Below, piece by piece: positions 19,591 to 30,349 of a stretch of DNA of 37,458 nt; within the stretch, counting starts at the first letter, position 1, and each line of letters opens with the position of its first letter. Source of the stretch: Pseudomonadota bacterium. GTDB taxonomy: Bacteria; Pseudomonadota; Alphaproteobacteria; SMXQ01. Both the position numbers and the translations under genes were made by a program. Under the pieces are notes generated by a model. That model was not told the origin of the DNA. It searched no databases and worked only from the letters and a program-made list of their open reading frames with translations. The stretch is taken from positions 1 to 37,458 of the forward strand of contig JACZQV010000006.1 of NCBI GenBank assembly GCA_022545545.1, given 5' to 3'.

Positions 19591-20394
19591 ATGAAACCCG
19601 GATCTGATCCCAGCCTGGGCGAGCGGCGGCGCATCCTCTATGGCCGGCGCCGCGGTCGGCGATTGAGACCGGGCCGCGAGGCCCTCCTCGCCGATCTGTT
19701 GCCGCGCCTCGCCATCGATGTCCCGGCCGAAGCGGACGTCCCCCTTGACCCCGGCGCCCTGTTCGCCGGGGGGGCTTCGGATCCGGCGGCCGGGGCCGGA
19801 AACGCCGTTGGCGGATTCGTTCCAGCGGACGTTTGGCCAGAGGACGTCTGGCTCGAGATCGGTTTCGGCGCCGGCGAACACCTGGCGGCTCAGGCCCTGA
19901 ACCACCCGGAGATCGGCTTCATCGGTTGCGAGCCTTATATCAACGGGGTCGCCAGCCTGCTGCGTGAGATCGAGCGCCATGGCCTCAACAACATCCGGGT
20001 GCTGATGGACGACGCGCGGGCGTTGATCGAGAGGCTCGAGCCGGCCAGTATCGGCCGCGTCGACATTTTGTTCCCCGACCCGTGGCCGAAAAAGAGACAC
20101 CATAAGCGCCGCTTCATCTTGCCGGCGAACCTTGATGCACTGGCCTCGGTTCTCAAGGACGAAGGAGAGTTTCGATTCGCCAGCGACGATGCGGGCTACG
20201 TCCGCTGGACACTCGAGCATGTTCTCGACCATCCCGATTTCGTTTGGCTTGCCCGTGGCCCGCGGTCGTGGCGCGAACGCCCCGAGGAATCGATTCCCAC
20301 GCGTTACGAGGGCAAGGCCGCCGATCAGGGCAGGGTCTGCGTTTTCCTGGGATTTCAACGCCGCCGGAGACCCCAGGCACGGTCTTCTCGGTGA
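19591..20394 (+). CDS. trmB: tRNA (guanine-N7-)-methyltransferase
   Basis: LEIGFGAGEHLAAQA...GCEPYINGVASLL...DILFPDPWPKKRHHKRRF. Confidence 0.95.
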   Translation: MKPGSDPSLGERRRILYGRRRGRRLRPGREALLADLLPRLAIDVPAEADVPLDPGALFAGGASDPAAGAGNAVGGFVPADVWPEDVWLEIGFGAGEHLAAQALNHPEIGFIGCEPYINGVASLLREIERHGLNNIRVLMDDARALIERLEPASIGRVDILFPDPWPKKRHHKRRFILPANLDALASVLKDEGEFRFASDDAGYVRWTLEHVLDHPDFVWLARGPRSWRERPEESIPTRYEGKAADQGRVCVFLGFQRRRRPQARSSR

Positions 20395-20438
20395 ATGAGA
20401 AAGTTGAGATAAAAGCCTTCTAATGCCTTCTAAAACAC

Positions 20439-20466
20439 TTGAAGCGGCGCCGAAGATGGCTATATT
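20439..20466 (+). promoter_or_regulatory. sigma70-like promoter of the rimP-nusA-infB operon
   Basis: TTGAAG (20439-20444), 16-nt spacer, TATATT (20461-20466). Confidence 0.6.
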
Positions 20467-20482
20467 TCTAGCAACGTTAAAT

Positions 20483-20568
20483 TCGGGCCGGTTCATAAGG
20501 TTAAGTCGTTCGGGGGTTGGACCACCGGCCGGCTTTTTTGTTGGCCGTGGTCCGGCCGACCGGCCCGA
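20483..20568 (+). ncRNA. structured leader upstream of rimP (candidate attenuator)
   Basis: 10-bp stem TCGGGCCGGT (20483-20492)/ACCGGCCCGA (20559-20568) enclosing a ~15-bp hairpin (20515-20557) with T6 in its loop; alternative stem GGCCGGT/ACCGGCC just upstream of the T6. Confidence 0.5.
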
Positions 20569-20631
20569 GATTGCTGATCAGGTGCCCGGGCGTCGCAACC
20601 CCCTGGGAACTCCGGGCGCGGAAGGGTAGCT

Positions 20632-21126
20632 ATGAACCAAGCGCGTGACCGGGTGGAAGCTTTGCTCCAACCCGTACTCGAAGCCATGGATTTCGACCTC
20701 GTCAGGGTGATGGTGCAAGGCACGGTCCGCACCACCCTGCAGGTAATGGCGGAACGCCGGGACGGCGGCGCCATGACGGTCGACGATTGCGCCGAGATCA
20801 GCCACGCCGTTTCGGCGGTTCTCGATGTCGAGGACCCGCTGCCGGGGCCCTACACCCTGGAGGTGAGTTCGCCCGGCATCGACCGTCCCTTGGTGCGCTC
20901 TCAGGACTTCGAGCGCTTCACGGGGTTCGAGGCCAAGATTGAAACCGCCAGGCCCATTTCCGGCCGCAAGCGGTTTCGCGGCAAGCTTCTGGGGACGACG
21001 GAGGCAGGCGTGCGTATCGCGCTTGCCGAGGGAGAGACCGAATTGCCCTTTGGCGAAATCCACCGGGCGAAACTGGTACTATCGGATGAACTGATTGCCG
21101 CGACGGAACGGCAAAGAAGGGTGTAG
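20632..21126 (+). CDS. rimP: ribosome maturation factor RimP
   Basis: LEAMDFDLVRVMVQG...LDVEDPLPGPYTLEVSSPGIDRPL; upstream of nusA. Confidence 0.95.
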   Translation: MNQARDRVEALLQPVLEAMDFDLVRVMVQGTVRTTLQVMAERRDGGAMTVDDCAEISHAVSAVLDVEDPLPGPYTLEVSSPGIDRPLVRSQDFERFTGFEAKIETARPISGRKRFRGKLLGTTEAGVRIALAEGETELPFGEIHRAKLVLSDELIAATERQRRV

Positions 21127-21132
21127 ATCGAG

Positions 21133-22842
21133 ATGACGATGGAAGCGACCCTGGGATTGGTCAAACCGGAACTGCTGCAGGTGGCGGACAATGTCGCCCG
21201 CGAAAAGGGCATAGACCGCGAGGAAGTGCTGGAAGCCATGGAGCAGGCGATCCAGAAAGCGGGCCGTTCGAAATACGGCCACGAATACGATATCCGCGCC
21301 GATATCAACCGGACGACCGGACAGATCAGCCTCTGGCGTTATCGCGAGGTGGCCGATCCGGTCGAGGACCAAGCGATGCAAATCTCGCTCGGGGACGCGC
21401 TGGCGCTGAAATCCGATGCCGAGATCGGCGAATTCATCATCGATCCCTTGCCACCCATCGATTTCGGCCGTATCGCCGCGCAGACCGCCAAGCAGGTCAT
21501 CGTCCAGAAGGTTCGCGAGGCCGAACGCCAACGCCAGTACGCGGAATACAAGGACCGGGTCGGCGAAGTCGTCAACGGCCTCGTCAAGCGGGTGGAGTTC
21601 GGCAACGTGACGGTGGACCTCGGCCGCGCCGAAGCCGTGCTGAGACGCGACGAGTGCGTACCCCGCGAAAATCTACGCCAGGGCGATCGCGTCCGCGCCT
21701 ACATTTACGATGTGCGCGAGGAAGTGCGGGGACCGCAGATTTTCCTGTCGCGCACGCGGCCGGAATTCACCACCAAGTTGTTCGCCCAGGAAGTGCCGGA
21801 AGTCTATGACGGCATCATCGAGATCAAGTCGGTCGCCCGAGACCCCGGAAGCCGGGCCAAGATCGCCGTCCTGTCCAACGATTCCAGCATCGACCCCGTC
21901 GGCGCATGCGTCGGCATGCGCGGCAGCCGCGTCCAGGCCGTGGTCGGCGAGTTGCAGGGCGAGAAGATCGACATCATCCCATGGTCGGCGGATCACGCCA
22001 CCTTCGTCGTCAACGCCTTGGCGCCGGCGGAAGTCACCAAGGTGGTGCTGGACGAGGACGCCAACCGCATCGAGGTCGTGGTGCCCGATGATCAGTTGAG
22101 CCTCGCCATCGGCCGGCGCGGGCAGAACGTGCGCCTCGCCTCTCAACTCACCGGCTGGTACATCGACATCCTGACGGAAGCGCAGGAATCGGAACGCAGG
22201 ACCGAGGAGTTCCACAGCCGTTCGCGGATGTTCATCGAGACCCTCGATGTCGACGACATGATCGCGCATCTGCTGGTCACCGAGGGATTTTCGGCGGTCG
22301 AGGAGGTCGCCTTCGTGCCGGTCGAGGATCTGTGCGCCATCGAGGGGTTCGACGAGGACGTTGCCCAGGAATTGCACGCCCGCGCCCAGGCCTATCTCAC
22401 CGAACGCGAGGAGAAGCTGGCCGTCAGGCGGCGTGAACTCAACGTCGCCGAGGATTTGGCCGAGATACCGGGCCTGACCTCGGAGGCGCTCGTGCATCTC
22501 GGCGAAAAAGGGATCACGACGCGCGATAATTTGGCCGACCTCGCGAGCGACGAGCTTCTGGAGTTGCTGCCGGAAGGCGAGATCACGGCCGAGGACGCCG
22601 ACAAGGTGATCATGGCCGCTCGTGCCCACTGGTTCGAGGACGATGAGACGGACGAAACTTCGGCCGAAGGAGAGCCGGGCGGCGAAGAAATACCGTCCGA
22701 AGAGACGGCTTCCGCCACCGAGCCGGCCGGACAGGAGGGCGGGGAAGCCGAACCTACGCCCGAGGCCGAGGAGGAAGAAGTCGCCGGTGGAACGGTTGGC
22801 GGGGAAGTCTCACCGGCCAAGAAGACGACTGAGGGGGGGTGA
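21133..22842 (+). CDS. nusA: transcription termination/antitermination protein NusA
   Basis: S1/KH domains: [35 protein letters not shown]-like block, [29 protein letters not shown]; acidic C-terminus. Confidence 0.97.
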   Translation: [569 protein letters not shown]

Positions 22843-22854
22843 AAACTGGCAAGG

Positions 22855-23517
22855 ATGGCGAGAGCGGCACGCGAATCCGGACCCGGATCCGCCCAAAAGG
22901 GCGGGGACGCGACCGGGAACATGCGGCGATGCATCGTCAGCGGCGAGGTTTCGCCCCGTGAACGCCTGGTGCGGTTCGTCGTCGGTCCCGGACGGCGCCT
23001 GGTGCCCGATATCGCCGGCACGTTGCCGGGCCGGGGAATTTGGTTGAGCGCGCGCCGGGATGTGATAAATACCGCTTGCGCCGGCAGCCTGTTCCAACGA
23101 TCGGCCAAGGCGGAGGTCGTGATCGGCGAGAATTTGGCCGATCAGGTGGAACACCTGCTGGCAGGGCGCTGTCTCGATCTGCTGGGGCTCGCGCGGCGCG
23201 CCGGGATCGTCGCCGCGGGGTTCGAAAAGGTCACCGCCATGCTCGATGCCGGCAAGGCGGCGGTGTTGGTGACGGCGCTGGAAAGTGCCGAGGGGGGCCG
23301 CGCCAAATTGTGGGCGCTGGCGCCGGATTTGCCCCTGATCGACCTTTTCAGGGGCGAGGAATTGGCGGCGGCGCTGGGGCGCGGCCATGTGATGCACGTC
23401 GCGCTTGGCCACGGCCGTTTGGCCACGCGCTTCCAGGTGGAAGCCGGGCGCCTCGCCGGATTGCGGTCCGGTGCGGCACCGGCGGTGAGAGAATCGACGG
23501 CCGGAGAGTTGGTTTAG
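22855..23517 (+). CDS. YlxR/DUF448 RNA-binding protein with C-terminal L7Ae-like domain
   Basis: [48 protein letters not shown] between nusA and infB. Confidence 0.9.
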   Translation: MARAARESGPGSAQKGGDATGNMRRCIVSGEVSPRERLVRFVVGPGRRLVPDIAGTLPGRGIWLSARRDVINTACAGSLFQRSAKAEVVIGENLADQVEHLLAGRCLDLLGLARRAGIVAAGFEKVTAMLDAGKAAVLVTALESAEGGRAKLWALAPDLPLIDLFRGEELAAALGRGHVMHVALGHGRLATRFQVEAGRLAGLRSGAAPAVRESTAGELV

Positions 23518-23531
23518 AGAGTCGGTTTAGG
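23506..23531. repeat. 13-nt imperfect tandem duplication at ylxR stop / infB start
   Basis: GAGTTGGTTTAGA / GAGTCGGTTTAGG. Confidence 0.75.
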
Positions 23532-26144
23532 ATGACGGACGCCACGAACGAACAACAAGGGAAGAAGCCGCTGACCCTGTCGCGGCCCGGCCGTCTGGAG
23601 CTGAAAAAGACGGTCGAATCCGGCCAGATTCGCCAGAGCTTCTCCCATGGCCGCTCCAAGGCGGTCCGAGTCGAGGTCAAGAAGAAGCGGACTTATGCGC
23701 CCGGCGACGGCGGCCGCATGACCGAGGTCAAGCCGGGGGCAGAGGTCGCGGCTGAGCAGGCGCTGGCGGGAGGGGCGAAGGCGGCGGTAACCGCGCGCGC
23801 GGGGGAAACGGCCCGGGAGGCCGAGCTTCGGGCCCTGACCGAGCAGGAAAAGGCGACGCGGGCCCGGGCGCTCGAGGGGGCGATCCGCGCCGGCGAGCAG
23901 GTTCGCAAGGACGCGGAAGAAGAAAGAATGGCGCGCGCGGAGGAGGAACTCCGCGCAAAGGTCGCCGATGTTGTCCCGGAGACGGTGATCGGGGAGGCGC
24001 CGGCACCCGAGCCCGAGGAACCGGAGGAAGTCAAGGAAGAGGCAGGGGAGGTCACGGGAGAGACGGCGCCCGCGGCCGAACCGGCGCCCGACGGGCGCGC
24101 CGCGGAGAAACTGAAAGCGCCCCCGGTGTCCGCCAAGGCGATAGAGGAAGCCGCCGCGGAAGAGGCCTTGGAGAAACGGCCGAAGCGGGGCGGGCGGTCC
24201 GAGGCAAGGCGGCCCAGCCTGTCCCTGCGCAGGGACGTTGAACGCCGCCGTGGCGGTAAGCTGACGATCGCGCGGGCGCTCGACGATGACGCCCATGAAC
24301 GGGTCCGCAGCCTGGCCTCGGTGCGCCGCCAGCGCGAGCGGGAAAGACGCGCCCAGCAAGCCGCGACCCCGGTGGAATTGGTCAAGGTCGTGCGCGACGT
24401 CGTGATCCCGGAATCGATTACCGTCCAGGAATTGTCGAACCGCATGGCCGAGCGCGGCACCGAGGTGATCAAGGCACTGATGAAGATGGACGTGATGGCG
24501 ACGATCAACCAGACCATAGACGGCGACACGGCGGAGCTTTTGGTCGCCGAATTCGGCCATAACGTCAAACGTGTCAGCGAATCCGATGTCGAGGTCGGCC
24601 TCGAGGGCGCGCCCGACACCGAGGAGAGCCTCAAGCCCCGGGCGCCGGTGGTCACCATCATGGGCCACGTCGATCACGGCAAGACGTCTCTTCTCGACTC
24701 TCTGCGCCAGACCGATGTCGCCAGCCACGAGGCCGGCGGCATCACCCAGCATATCGGCGCCTACCGGGTGGAGCTCAAGTCGGGAAACCACATCACCTTC
24801 CTCGACACGCCGGGCCACGAGGCGTTCACGGCCATGCGCTCGCGCGGCGCCAAGGTGACGGACATCGTCGTTCTGGTTGTCGCCGCCGATGACGGGGTCA
24901 AGCCCCAAACCGTCGAGGCGATCCACCACGCCAAGGCCGCCGAGGTGCCGATCATCGTCGCCATCAACAAGATCGACAAGCCCGGCGCCGATACCGACAA
25001 GGTGCGCCAGGAGCTGTTGCAGCACGAGATCGTGCTCGAATCCATGGGCGGCGAGGTTCTCGCCGTCGAGGTTTCGGCCAAGGAGGGAACCAATCTCGAC
25101 AAGCTGGAAGAGATCATCCTGCTGCAGTCGGAGATCCTCGAGCTCAAGGCCAACCCGGACCGGCCGGCCGACGGGGTGGTGGTCGAGGCCAAAATCGAGC
25201 GGGGCCGGGGCAACGTGGCGACCGTCTTGGTGCAGCGCGGCACGCTCAGGATCGGTGACGTGTTCGTTGCCGGCCGCGAATGGGGACATGTCCGCGCCCT
25301 GATCGATGATCGCGGCCGCAAGGTGGAAGAGGCGGATTCCTCCATGCCGGTCGAAGTGCTGGGGCTGAACGGGACGCCGTTGGCCGGCGACGAATTCACC
25401 GTCGTCGAGAACGAGGCGCGGGCGCGTCAGGTCACCGAATTCCGCCAGCGTAGCCTGCGCGATGCGCGCGCCGCCATTGGCGCCCGGGGCACCGTCGAGC
25501 AGTTGCTGTTGAAGATCGCCGATGGTGGGTTGAGCGAGCTTCCGGTGATCGTCAAGACGGATGTGCACGGTACCTTGGAGGCGATCATCGGCGCCTTCGA
25601 GAAGTTTTCCACCGACGAGGTCGCCGTGCGCGTGCTCCACTCCGCCGTCGGCGGCATCAACGAATCCGATGTCACGCTGGCGAACACGACGGATGCGCTG
25701 ATCGTCGGCTTCAACGTTCGCGCCAATCCGCAGGCGCGGGACCTGGCGCGGCGCGATAACGTGGAAATCCGGTACTATTCGGTCATCTACGATCTGACCG
25801 ACGACATCAAGGCGGCCTTGAGCGGCATGCTGTCGCCGACGATCAAGGAGTCCCTGTTGGGCAATGCCGAGATTCGCGAGGTCTTCTCCGTCACCAAGGT
25901 CGGCAAGGTCGCGGGCTGCATGGTCACCGAAGGACTCGTCAAACGCGGGGCCAAGGTCAGGCTGCTGCGTGACAGCATCGTTATCCACGAGGGCTCCCTC
26001 AAGAGCCTCAAGCGCTTCAAGGACGAGGTCCGCGAGGTCAAGGAGGGATTTGAGTGCGGCATGGCCTTCGAGAATTATCAGGATATCCAGGCCGCAGACG
26101 TGATCGAGTGCTTCGAAATCGAGGAGATCGCCCGCACGCTTTAG
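23532..26144 (+). CDS. infB: translation initiation factor IF-2
   Basis: [45 protein letters not shown] 23532 gives 870 aa with the [23 protein letters not shown]-type N-terminus. Confidence 0.98.
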   Translation: MTDATNEQQGKKPLTLSRPGRLELKKTVESGQIRQSFSHGRSKAVRVEVKKKRTYAPGDGGRMTEVKPGAEVAAEQALAGGAKAAVTARAGETAREAELRALTEQEKATRARALEGAIRAGEQVRKDAEEERMARAEEELRAKVADVVPETVIGEAPAPEPEEPEEVKEEAGEVTGETAPAAEPAPDGRAAEKLKAPPVSAKAIEEAAAEEALEKRPKRGGRSEARRPSLSLRRDVERRRGGKLTIARALDDDAHERVRSLASVRRQRERERRAQQAATPVELVKVVRDVVIPESITVQELSNRMAERGTEVIKALMKMDVMATINQTIDGDTAELLVAEFGHNVKRVSESDVEVGLEGAPDTEESLKPRAPVVTIMGHVDHGKTSLLDSLRQTDVASHEAGGITQHIGAYRVELKSGNHITFLDTPGHEAFTAMRSRGAKVTDIVVLVVAADDGVKPQTVEAIHHAKAAEVPIIVAINKIDKPGADTDKVRQELLQHEIVLESMGGEVLAVEVSAKEGTNLDKLEEIILLQSEILELKANPDRPADGVVVEAKIERGRGNVATVLVQRGTLRIGDVFVAGREWGHVRALIDDRGRKVEEADSSMPVEVLGLNGTPLAGDEFTVVENEARARQVTEFRQRSLRDARAAIGARGTVEQLLLKIADGGLSELPVIVKTDVHGTLEAIIGAFEKFSTDEVAVRVLHSAVGGINESDVTLANTTDALIVGFNVRANPQARDLARRDNVEIRYYSVIYDLTDDIKAALSGMLSPTIKESLLGNAEIREVFSVTKVGKVAGCMVTEGLVKRGAKVRLLRDSIVIHEGSLKSLKRFKDEVREVKEGFECGMAFENYQDIQAADVIECFEIEEIARTL

Positions 26145-26219
26145 GGCGCCCGTGGCGGACGGCACGTTCCGGATCTAGCGCCAACAGTGTGTTTGTTTGA
26201 ATCATCGTGGCCGGTTGAG

Positions 26220-26705
26220 ATGGGCTCGAAAAGACGGCATGACAAAACCCCTTCCCAGCGCCAGCTTCGCGTCGGCGAGGAACTGCGCCATGGGATCGCG
26301 CGGATACTGGAGCGGTCGAATTTCCGCGATCCGGACCTCGCCGGCGTTCCGATCACCGTCACCGAAGTCCGCGCCAGCGCCGACCTCAAGAACGCCACCG
26401 TGTTCGTCACCCCGTTGGGCGGCGCGAATGTGGATGCGGTGATCTCCGCGTTGCGCCGCGCCGCCCCCTATTTCCGCGGTCAGATCGCGCGCGAGGTGCG
26501 CATGAAATTCGTCCCCACGGTCTCCTTCGAGCCCGATATGTCATTCGAGTACATGTCGCACATCGAGTCCCTGTTGCGCGATCCGGCGGTTGCCCGCGAC
26601 ATCGGTAAGGGTCTCACCGCCGGCGAGGAGAGCGCCGCCGCCGCCCCGGGCGCGGTGAAACCCGGCGAGGCGACATCGGGCGGGATCAAACGCCATGGGG
26701 CGTAG
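26220..26705 (+). CDS. rbfA: ribosome-binding factor A
   Basis: SQRQLRVGEELRHGIARILERSNFRDPDLAG...TVTEVRASADLKNATVFVTPLG; ATG 26220. Confidence 0.95.
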   Translation: MGSKRRHDKTPSQRQLRVGEELRHGIARILERSNFRDPDLAGVPITVTEVRASADLKNATVFVTPLGGANVDAVISALRRAAPYFRGQIAREVRMKFVPTVSFEPDMSFEYMSHIESLLRDPAVARDIGKGLTAGEESAAAAPGAVKPGEATSGGIKRHGA

Positions 26706-27633
26706 ACGCAAGCCGGCGCCGGGCGCCCGCCCGATCCACGGCTGGCTGGTGGTGGACAAGCCTTCGGGCATCTCCTCGGCGGCTGTCGTGGCGCGTGTCC
26801 GTAAGGCGCTGAACGCCGCCAAGGCCGGCCATGGCGGCACTCTCGATCCCTTGGCGACCGGGGTCCTGCCGGTGGCGCTTGGCGAAGCCACGAAGACCGT
26901 CTCCTATGTCATGAGCGGCGAGAAGACCTACCGCTTCACCTTACGTTGGGGCGAGGCGCGTACGACCGAGGACGCCGAGGGCGAGGTGACGGCAACCAGC
27001 GAGGTGCGCCCGGAACGGCAAGAGATCGAGGCGGCACTCGGCGATTTCGTCGGTGAAATCTCTCAGGTCCCGCCGATCTTTTCGGCCATCAAGGTCAAGG
27101 GCCGGCGCGCCTACAAGCTGGCGCGCGGCGAAAATCGGTTTGAGCTTCCCCCCCGCCTGGTGACGATCCGGGACCTGAAGCTTTTGCGGATCCTCGACCC
27201 GGACCACGCGGAGTTCGAGGTTATCTGCGGCAAGGGCGTCTATATCCGCAGCTTGGCGCGGGATCTGGCGGCCCGGCTTGGCACCCTTGGCCACGTCGCC
27301 CAGTTGCGACGGACCAGGGTCCATCCCTTCACCGAGGACATGGCGATTTCCCTAGATAAACTCGTCGCGCTGGGGCATAGTGCGGCGCAATTGGAACTCC
27401 TGCTTCCGGTCGAGACCGCGCTGGACGACATCCCGGCACTGGCCTTGACGGAGAACCAGGCAGAGGCCCTGCGCAAGGGCCGGGCCGTGCAGGTGTTCCG
27501 CACCGATAAATCGGAGCCTTCAAGCCAAATGTCCGAAGGCACGGTCGTCTGTGCGATGACCCGGGGCAAGCTTGTGGCTCTGGCCCGTGTCGAACACGGC
27601 GAAATACGTCCGGTGCGTGTTCTGAACCTCTAA
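26695..27633 (+). CDS. truB: tRNA pseudouridine(55) synthase
   Basis: [52 protein letters not shown]. Confidence 0.97.
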   Translation: MGRRRKPAPGARPIHGWLVVDKPSGISSAAVVARVRKALNAAKAGHGGTLDPLATGVLPVALGEATKTVSYVMSGEKTYRFTLRWGEARTTEDAEGEVTATSEVRPERQEIEAALGDFVGEISQVPPIFSAIKVKGRRAYKLARGENRFELPPRLVTIRDLKLLRILDPDHAEFEVICGKGVYIRSLARDLAARLGTLGHVAQLRRTRVHPFTEDMAISLDKLVALGHSAAQLELLLPVETALDDIPALALTENQAEALRKGRAVQVFRTDKSEPSSQMSEGTVVCAMTRGKLVALARVEHGEIRPVRVLNL

Positions 27634-27649
27634 CCATCGGAGAGATGCG

Positions 27650-27919
27650 ATGTCGATAACGTCCGAGCGAAAGGACGCGCTAGTCAAGGAGTACGCAACG
27701 AATACAGGCGACACCGGTTCGCCCGAGGTGCAGGTCGCGATCCTGAGCGAAAGGATCGGCAACCTCACCGAACACCTCAAGATCCATAAGCATGATTACC
27801 ATTCCCGGCGCGGCCTCATCATCATGGTCGGAAAACGCCGGCGGCTGCTGGATTACCTGAAGCGCAAGAACGAAGACCGTTACGCGCAACTGATCGAACG
27901 CGTCGGCCTGCGCCGATAG
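27650..27919 (+). CDS. rpsO: 30S ribosomal protein S15
   Basis: 89 aa; [58 protein letters not shown]. Confidence 0.98.
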   Translation: MSITSERKDALVKEYATNTGDTGSPEVQVAILSERIGNLTEHLKIHKHDYHSRRGLIIMVGKRRRLLDYLKRKNEDRYAQLIERVGLRR

Positions 27920-27982
27920 GAGGGATCCCATGGTGGATAACCTCGCGGCGCATGGGGCCGGAGCCATATGAATTGCAAGAAG

Positions 27983-28010
27983 GCTGGCCCGTCATAGGGA
28001 CGGGACCGGC
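27983..28010 (+). other. rpsO-pnp intergenic hairpin
   Basis: GCTGGCCCGTC-atagg-GACGGG(A)CCGGC, 11 bp with one G-U and one bulge. Confidence 0.6.
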
Positions 28011-28028
28011 ATTGGAAGGAAGAAAGAC

Positions 28029-30185
28029 ATGTTTGATGTACATAGGAAAGAAATCGAATGGGCAGGGCGCAAGCTGGTCCTCGAGACCGGGAAGATCGCC
28101 CGCCAGGCCGACGGCGCCGTTCTCGCCACCTACGGCGAGACCTCCGTGCTTTGCACCGCCGTCGCCCAGAAGGAACCGCGCGTGGGGATCGACTTTTTCC
28201 CGCTGACGATCAACTACCAGGAAAAGACCTTTGCCGCCGGCAAGATTCCCGGCGGATTTTTTAAACGCGAAGGCCGGCCCAGCGAGAAGGAAACCCTGAC
28301 CTCGCGCCTGATCGACCGGCCCATCCGCCCCCTGTTCCATCCGCGGTTTCACAACGAGACCCAGGTGATCTGCACGGTGGTGAGCCATGATCTGGAGAAC
28401 GATCCGGACATCGTCGCCCTGGTCGGCGCCTCGGCGGCGCTGACCCTTTCGGGCATCCCCTTCATGGGGCCGATTGCCGCCGCCAGGGTCGGCCGAATCG
28501 ACGGCGAATTCGTCCTCAATCCGCAGATCGACGAGATGGAGAATTCAGACCTCGATCTCGTCGTCGCCGGCACCCAGGAAGGGGTGTTGATGGTCGAATC
28601 CGAGGCCAGCGAGCTTTCGGAAGAGGTTATGCTCGGCGCCGTCACTTTCGGCCACCAGCATTTCCAGCCGGTCATCGATCTCATCATCGACCTCGCCGAG
28701 GTAAGCGCAAAAACGCCCTGGGATTTGCCCGATCCGCCGGCGGAACTCGAAAACGCCACTCGGCGGGTGAAGGAGCTTGGCGAAAGCGAACTGCGCGCCG
28801 CCTATGGCGAGGCCGACAAGGGGGCCCGGCGCGACAAGATCGACGGGGTCAAGGCGGCGATGCTCGAGCAGTTGGGGCCGGAAGAGTTCGAACCGGAATT
28901 ATTGTCGGCACTGTTCAAGGGTCTGGAGAAGGACATCGTGCGTGGCTCCATATTGGAGACCGGCCGGCGCATCGATGGACGCGATACCAAAACGGTGCGT
29001 CCCATCCAGTGCGAGGTCGGGGTCCTGCCCCGGGCCCATGGCAGCGCGCTTTTCACCCGCGGTGAGACCCAGGCACTGGTCGTCACCACGCTTGGCACCG
29101 GCCAGGACGAACAGATCATCGATGCGCTTGCCGGGGATTACCGCGAACATTTCCTCCTCCACTACAACTTCCCGCCCTATTCGGTGGGCGAGGCGTCTTT
29201 CCTGCGCTCGCCGGGGCGCCGGGAGATCGGTCACGGCAAGCTCGCCTGGCGGGCGTTGAAGGCGGTCATGCCGACGAAGGATGATTTCCCTTACACCATC
29301 CGGGTGGTCTCCGAGATCACCGAATCCAACGGCTCCTCTTCCATGGCGACGGTTTGCGGTACATCGCTTTCGTTGATGGACGCCGGCGTTCCGGTACCCA
29401 AATCCGTCGCCGGAATCGCCATGGGCCTGATCAAGGAAGGGGAAAAATTCGCCGTCCTTTCCGATATCCTCGGCGACGAGGACCATCTCGGCGACATGGA
29501 TTTCAAGGTCGCCGGAAGCGCCGATGGCATCACGTCCTTGCAGATGGACATCAAGATCACCTCGATCACCGAGGAGATCATGAAAATCGCCCTCGAACAG
29601 GCGCGCGAGGGGCGTCTGCATATCCTCGGCGAGATGGCCAAGTCGCTCAGCGACGCCCGCGAGGCGGTCAGCGAGAACGCGCCCAGGATCACGATCATAG
29701 TCATCCCGCGCGACAAGATCCGCGAGGTGATCGGCACCGGCGGCAAGATCATTCGCGAAATCTGCGAGGTCACCGGCGCCAAGATCGACATCGAGGACGA
29801 CGGCACCATCAAGGTGGCGGCGGTCGATAACGAGGCCTCGGAAAAGGCCATCGAATGGATCCGCTCCATCGTCGCCGAGCCGGAAGTGGGGGTCATCTAC
29901 TCCGGCAAGGTGGTGAAGGTCCTCGACTTCGGTGCGTTCGTCAATTTCCTCGGCTCACGAGACGGCTTGGTGCATATCAGCGAACTGTTGCCGAGGCGGG
30001 TCAACAAGGTCACCGACGTGGTGAACGAGGGTGACACCGTCAGGGTCAAGGTGCTCGGCATCGACGACCGCGGCAAGGTGAGACTGAGCATGCGCGCCGT
30101 CGATCAGGAGACGGGCGAAGACCTGACCCTGGAAGGCGACGACAAGCCCGGTGACAAGCCGCGCGATACCAAGGCGGCCGGATAA
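28029..30185 (+). CDS. pnp: polyribonucleotide nucleotidyltransferase
   Basis: 718 aa; [26 protein letters not shown] ([25 protein letters not shown]) and S1 domains. Confidence 0.98.
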   Translation: MFDVHRKEIEWAGRKLVLETGKIARQADGAVLATYGETSVLCTAVAQKEPRVGIDFFPLTINYQEKTFAAGKIPGGFFKREGRPSEKETLTSRLIDRPIRPLFHPRFHNETQVICTVVSHDLENDPDIVALVGASAALTLSGIPFMGPIAAARVGRIDGEFVLNPQIDEMENSDLDLVVAGTQEGVLMVESEASELSEEVMLGAVTFGHQHFQPVIDLIIDLAEVSAKTPWDLPDPPAELENATRRVKELGESELRAAYGEADKGARRDKIDGVKAAMLEQLGPEEFEPELLSALFKGLEKDIVRGSILETGRRIDGRDTKTVRPIQCEVGVLPRAHGSALFTRGETQALVVTTLGTGQDEQIIDALAGDYREHFLLHYNFPPYSVGEASFLRSPGRREIGHGKLAWRALKAVMPTKDDFPYTIRVVSEITESNGSSSMATVCGTSLSLMDAGVPVPKSVAGIAMGLIKEGEKFAVLSDILGDEDHLGDMDFKVAGSADGITSLQMDIKITSITEEIMKIALEQAREGRLHILGEMAKSLSDAREAVSENAPRITIIVIPRDKIREVIGTGGKIIREICEVTGAKIDIEDDGTIKVAAVDNEASEKAIEWIRSIVAEPEVGVIYSGKVVKVLDFGAFVNFLGSRDGLVHISELLPRRVNKVTDVVNEGDTVRVKVLGIDDRGKVRLSMRAVDQETGEDLTLEGDDKPGDKPRDTKAAG

Positions 30186-30349
30186 CCCGGTTGGCACCCG
30201 GCGCCGGGAACGCGCGACAGCGCCCGGCGCCGGCGCATGGGACCGGGAGAGGAACCGATAAAGGTCAGCTACGCCTCCTTTTTCGTTTGCCGTGAGCTTA
30301 GAGCACGGTTCGGCTTTGCGCCGCTGCGCCGTTCCCCTACACTCGATCC

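Noticed and set aside
23514-26165. 883-aa minus-strand ORF antisense to infB, and similar long minus ORFs (e.g. 173-1393, 11741-12739, 21673-22629, 31246-32409)
   Set aside because: Shadow ORFs expected in GC-rich DNA; low-complexity, His/Arg/Gly-rich translations without recognisable domains, fully overlapping well-supported genes.
20632-30185. Unusual operon content in rimP-nusA-ylxR-infB-rbfA-truB-rpsO-pnp
   Set aside because: This is the standard conserved bacterial order; only the leader is of interest.
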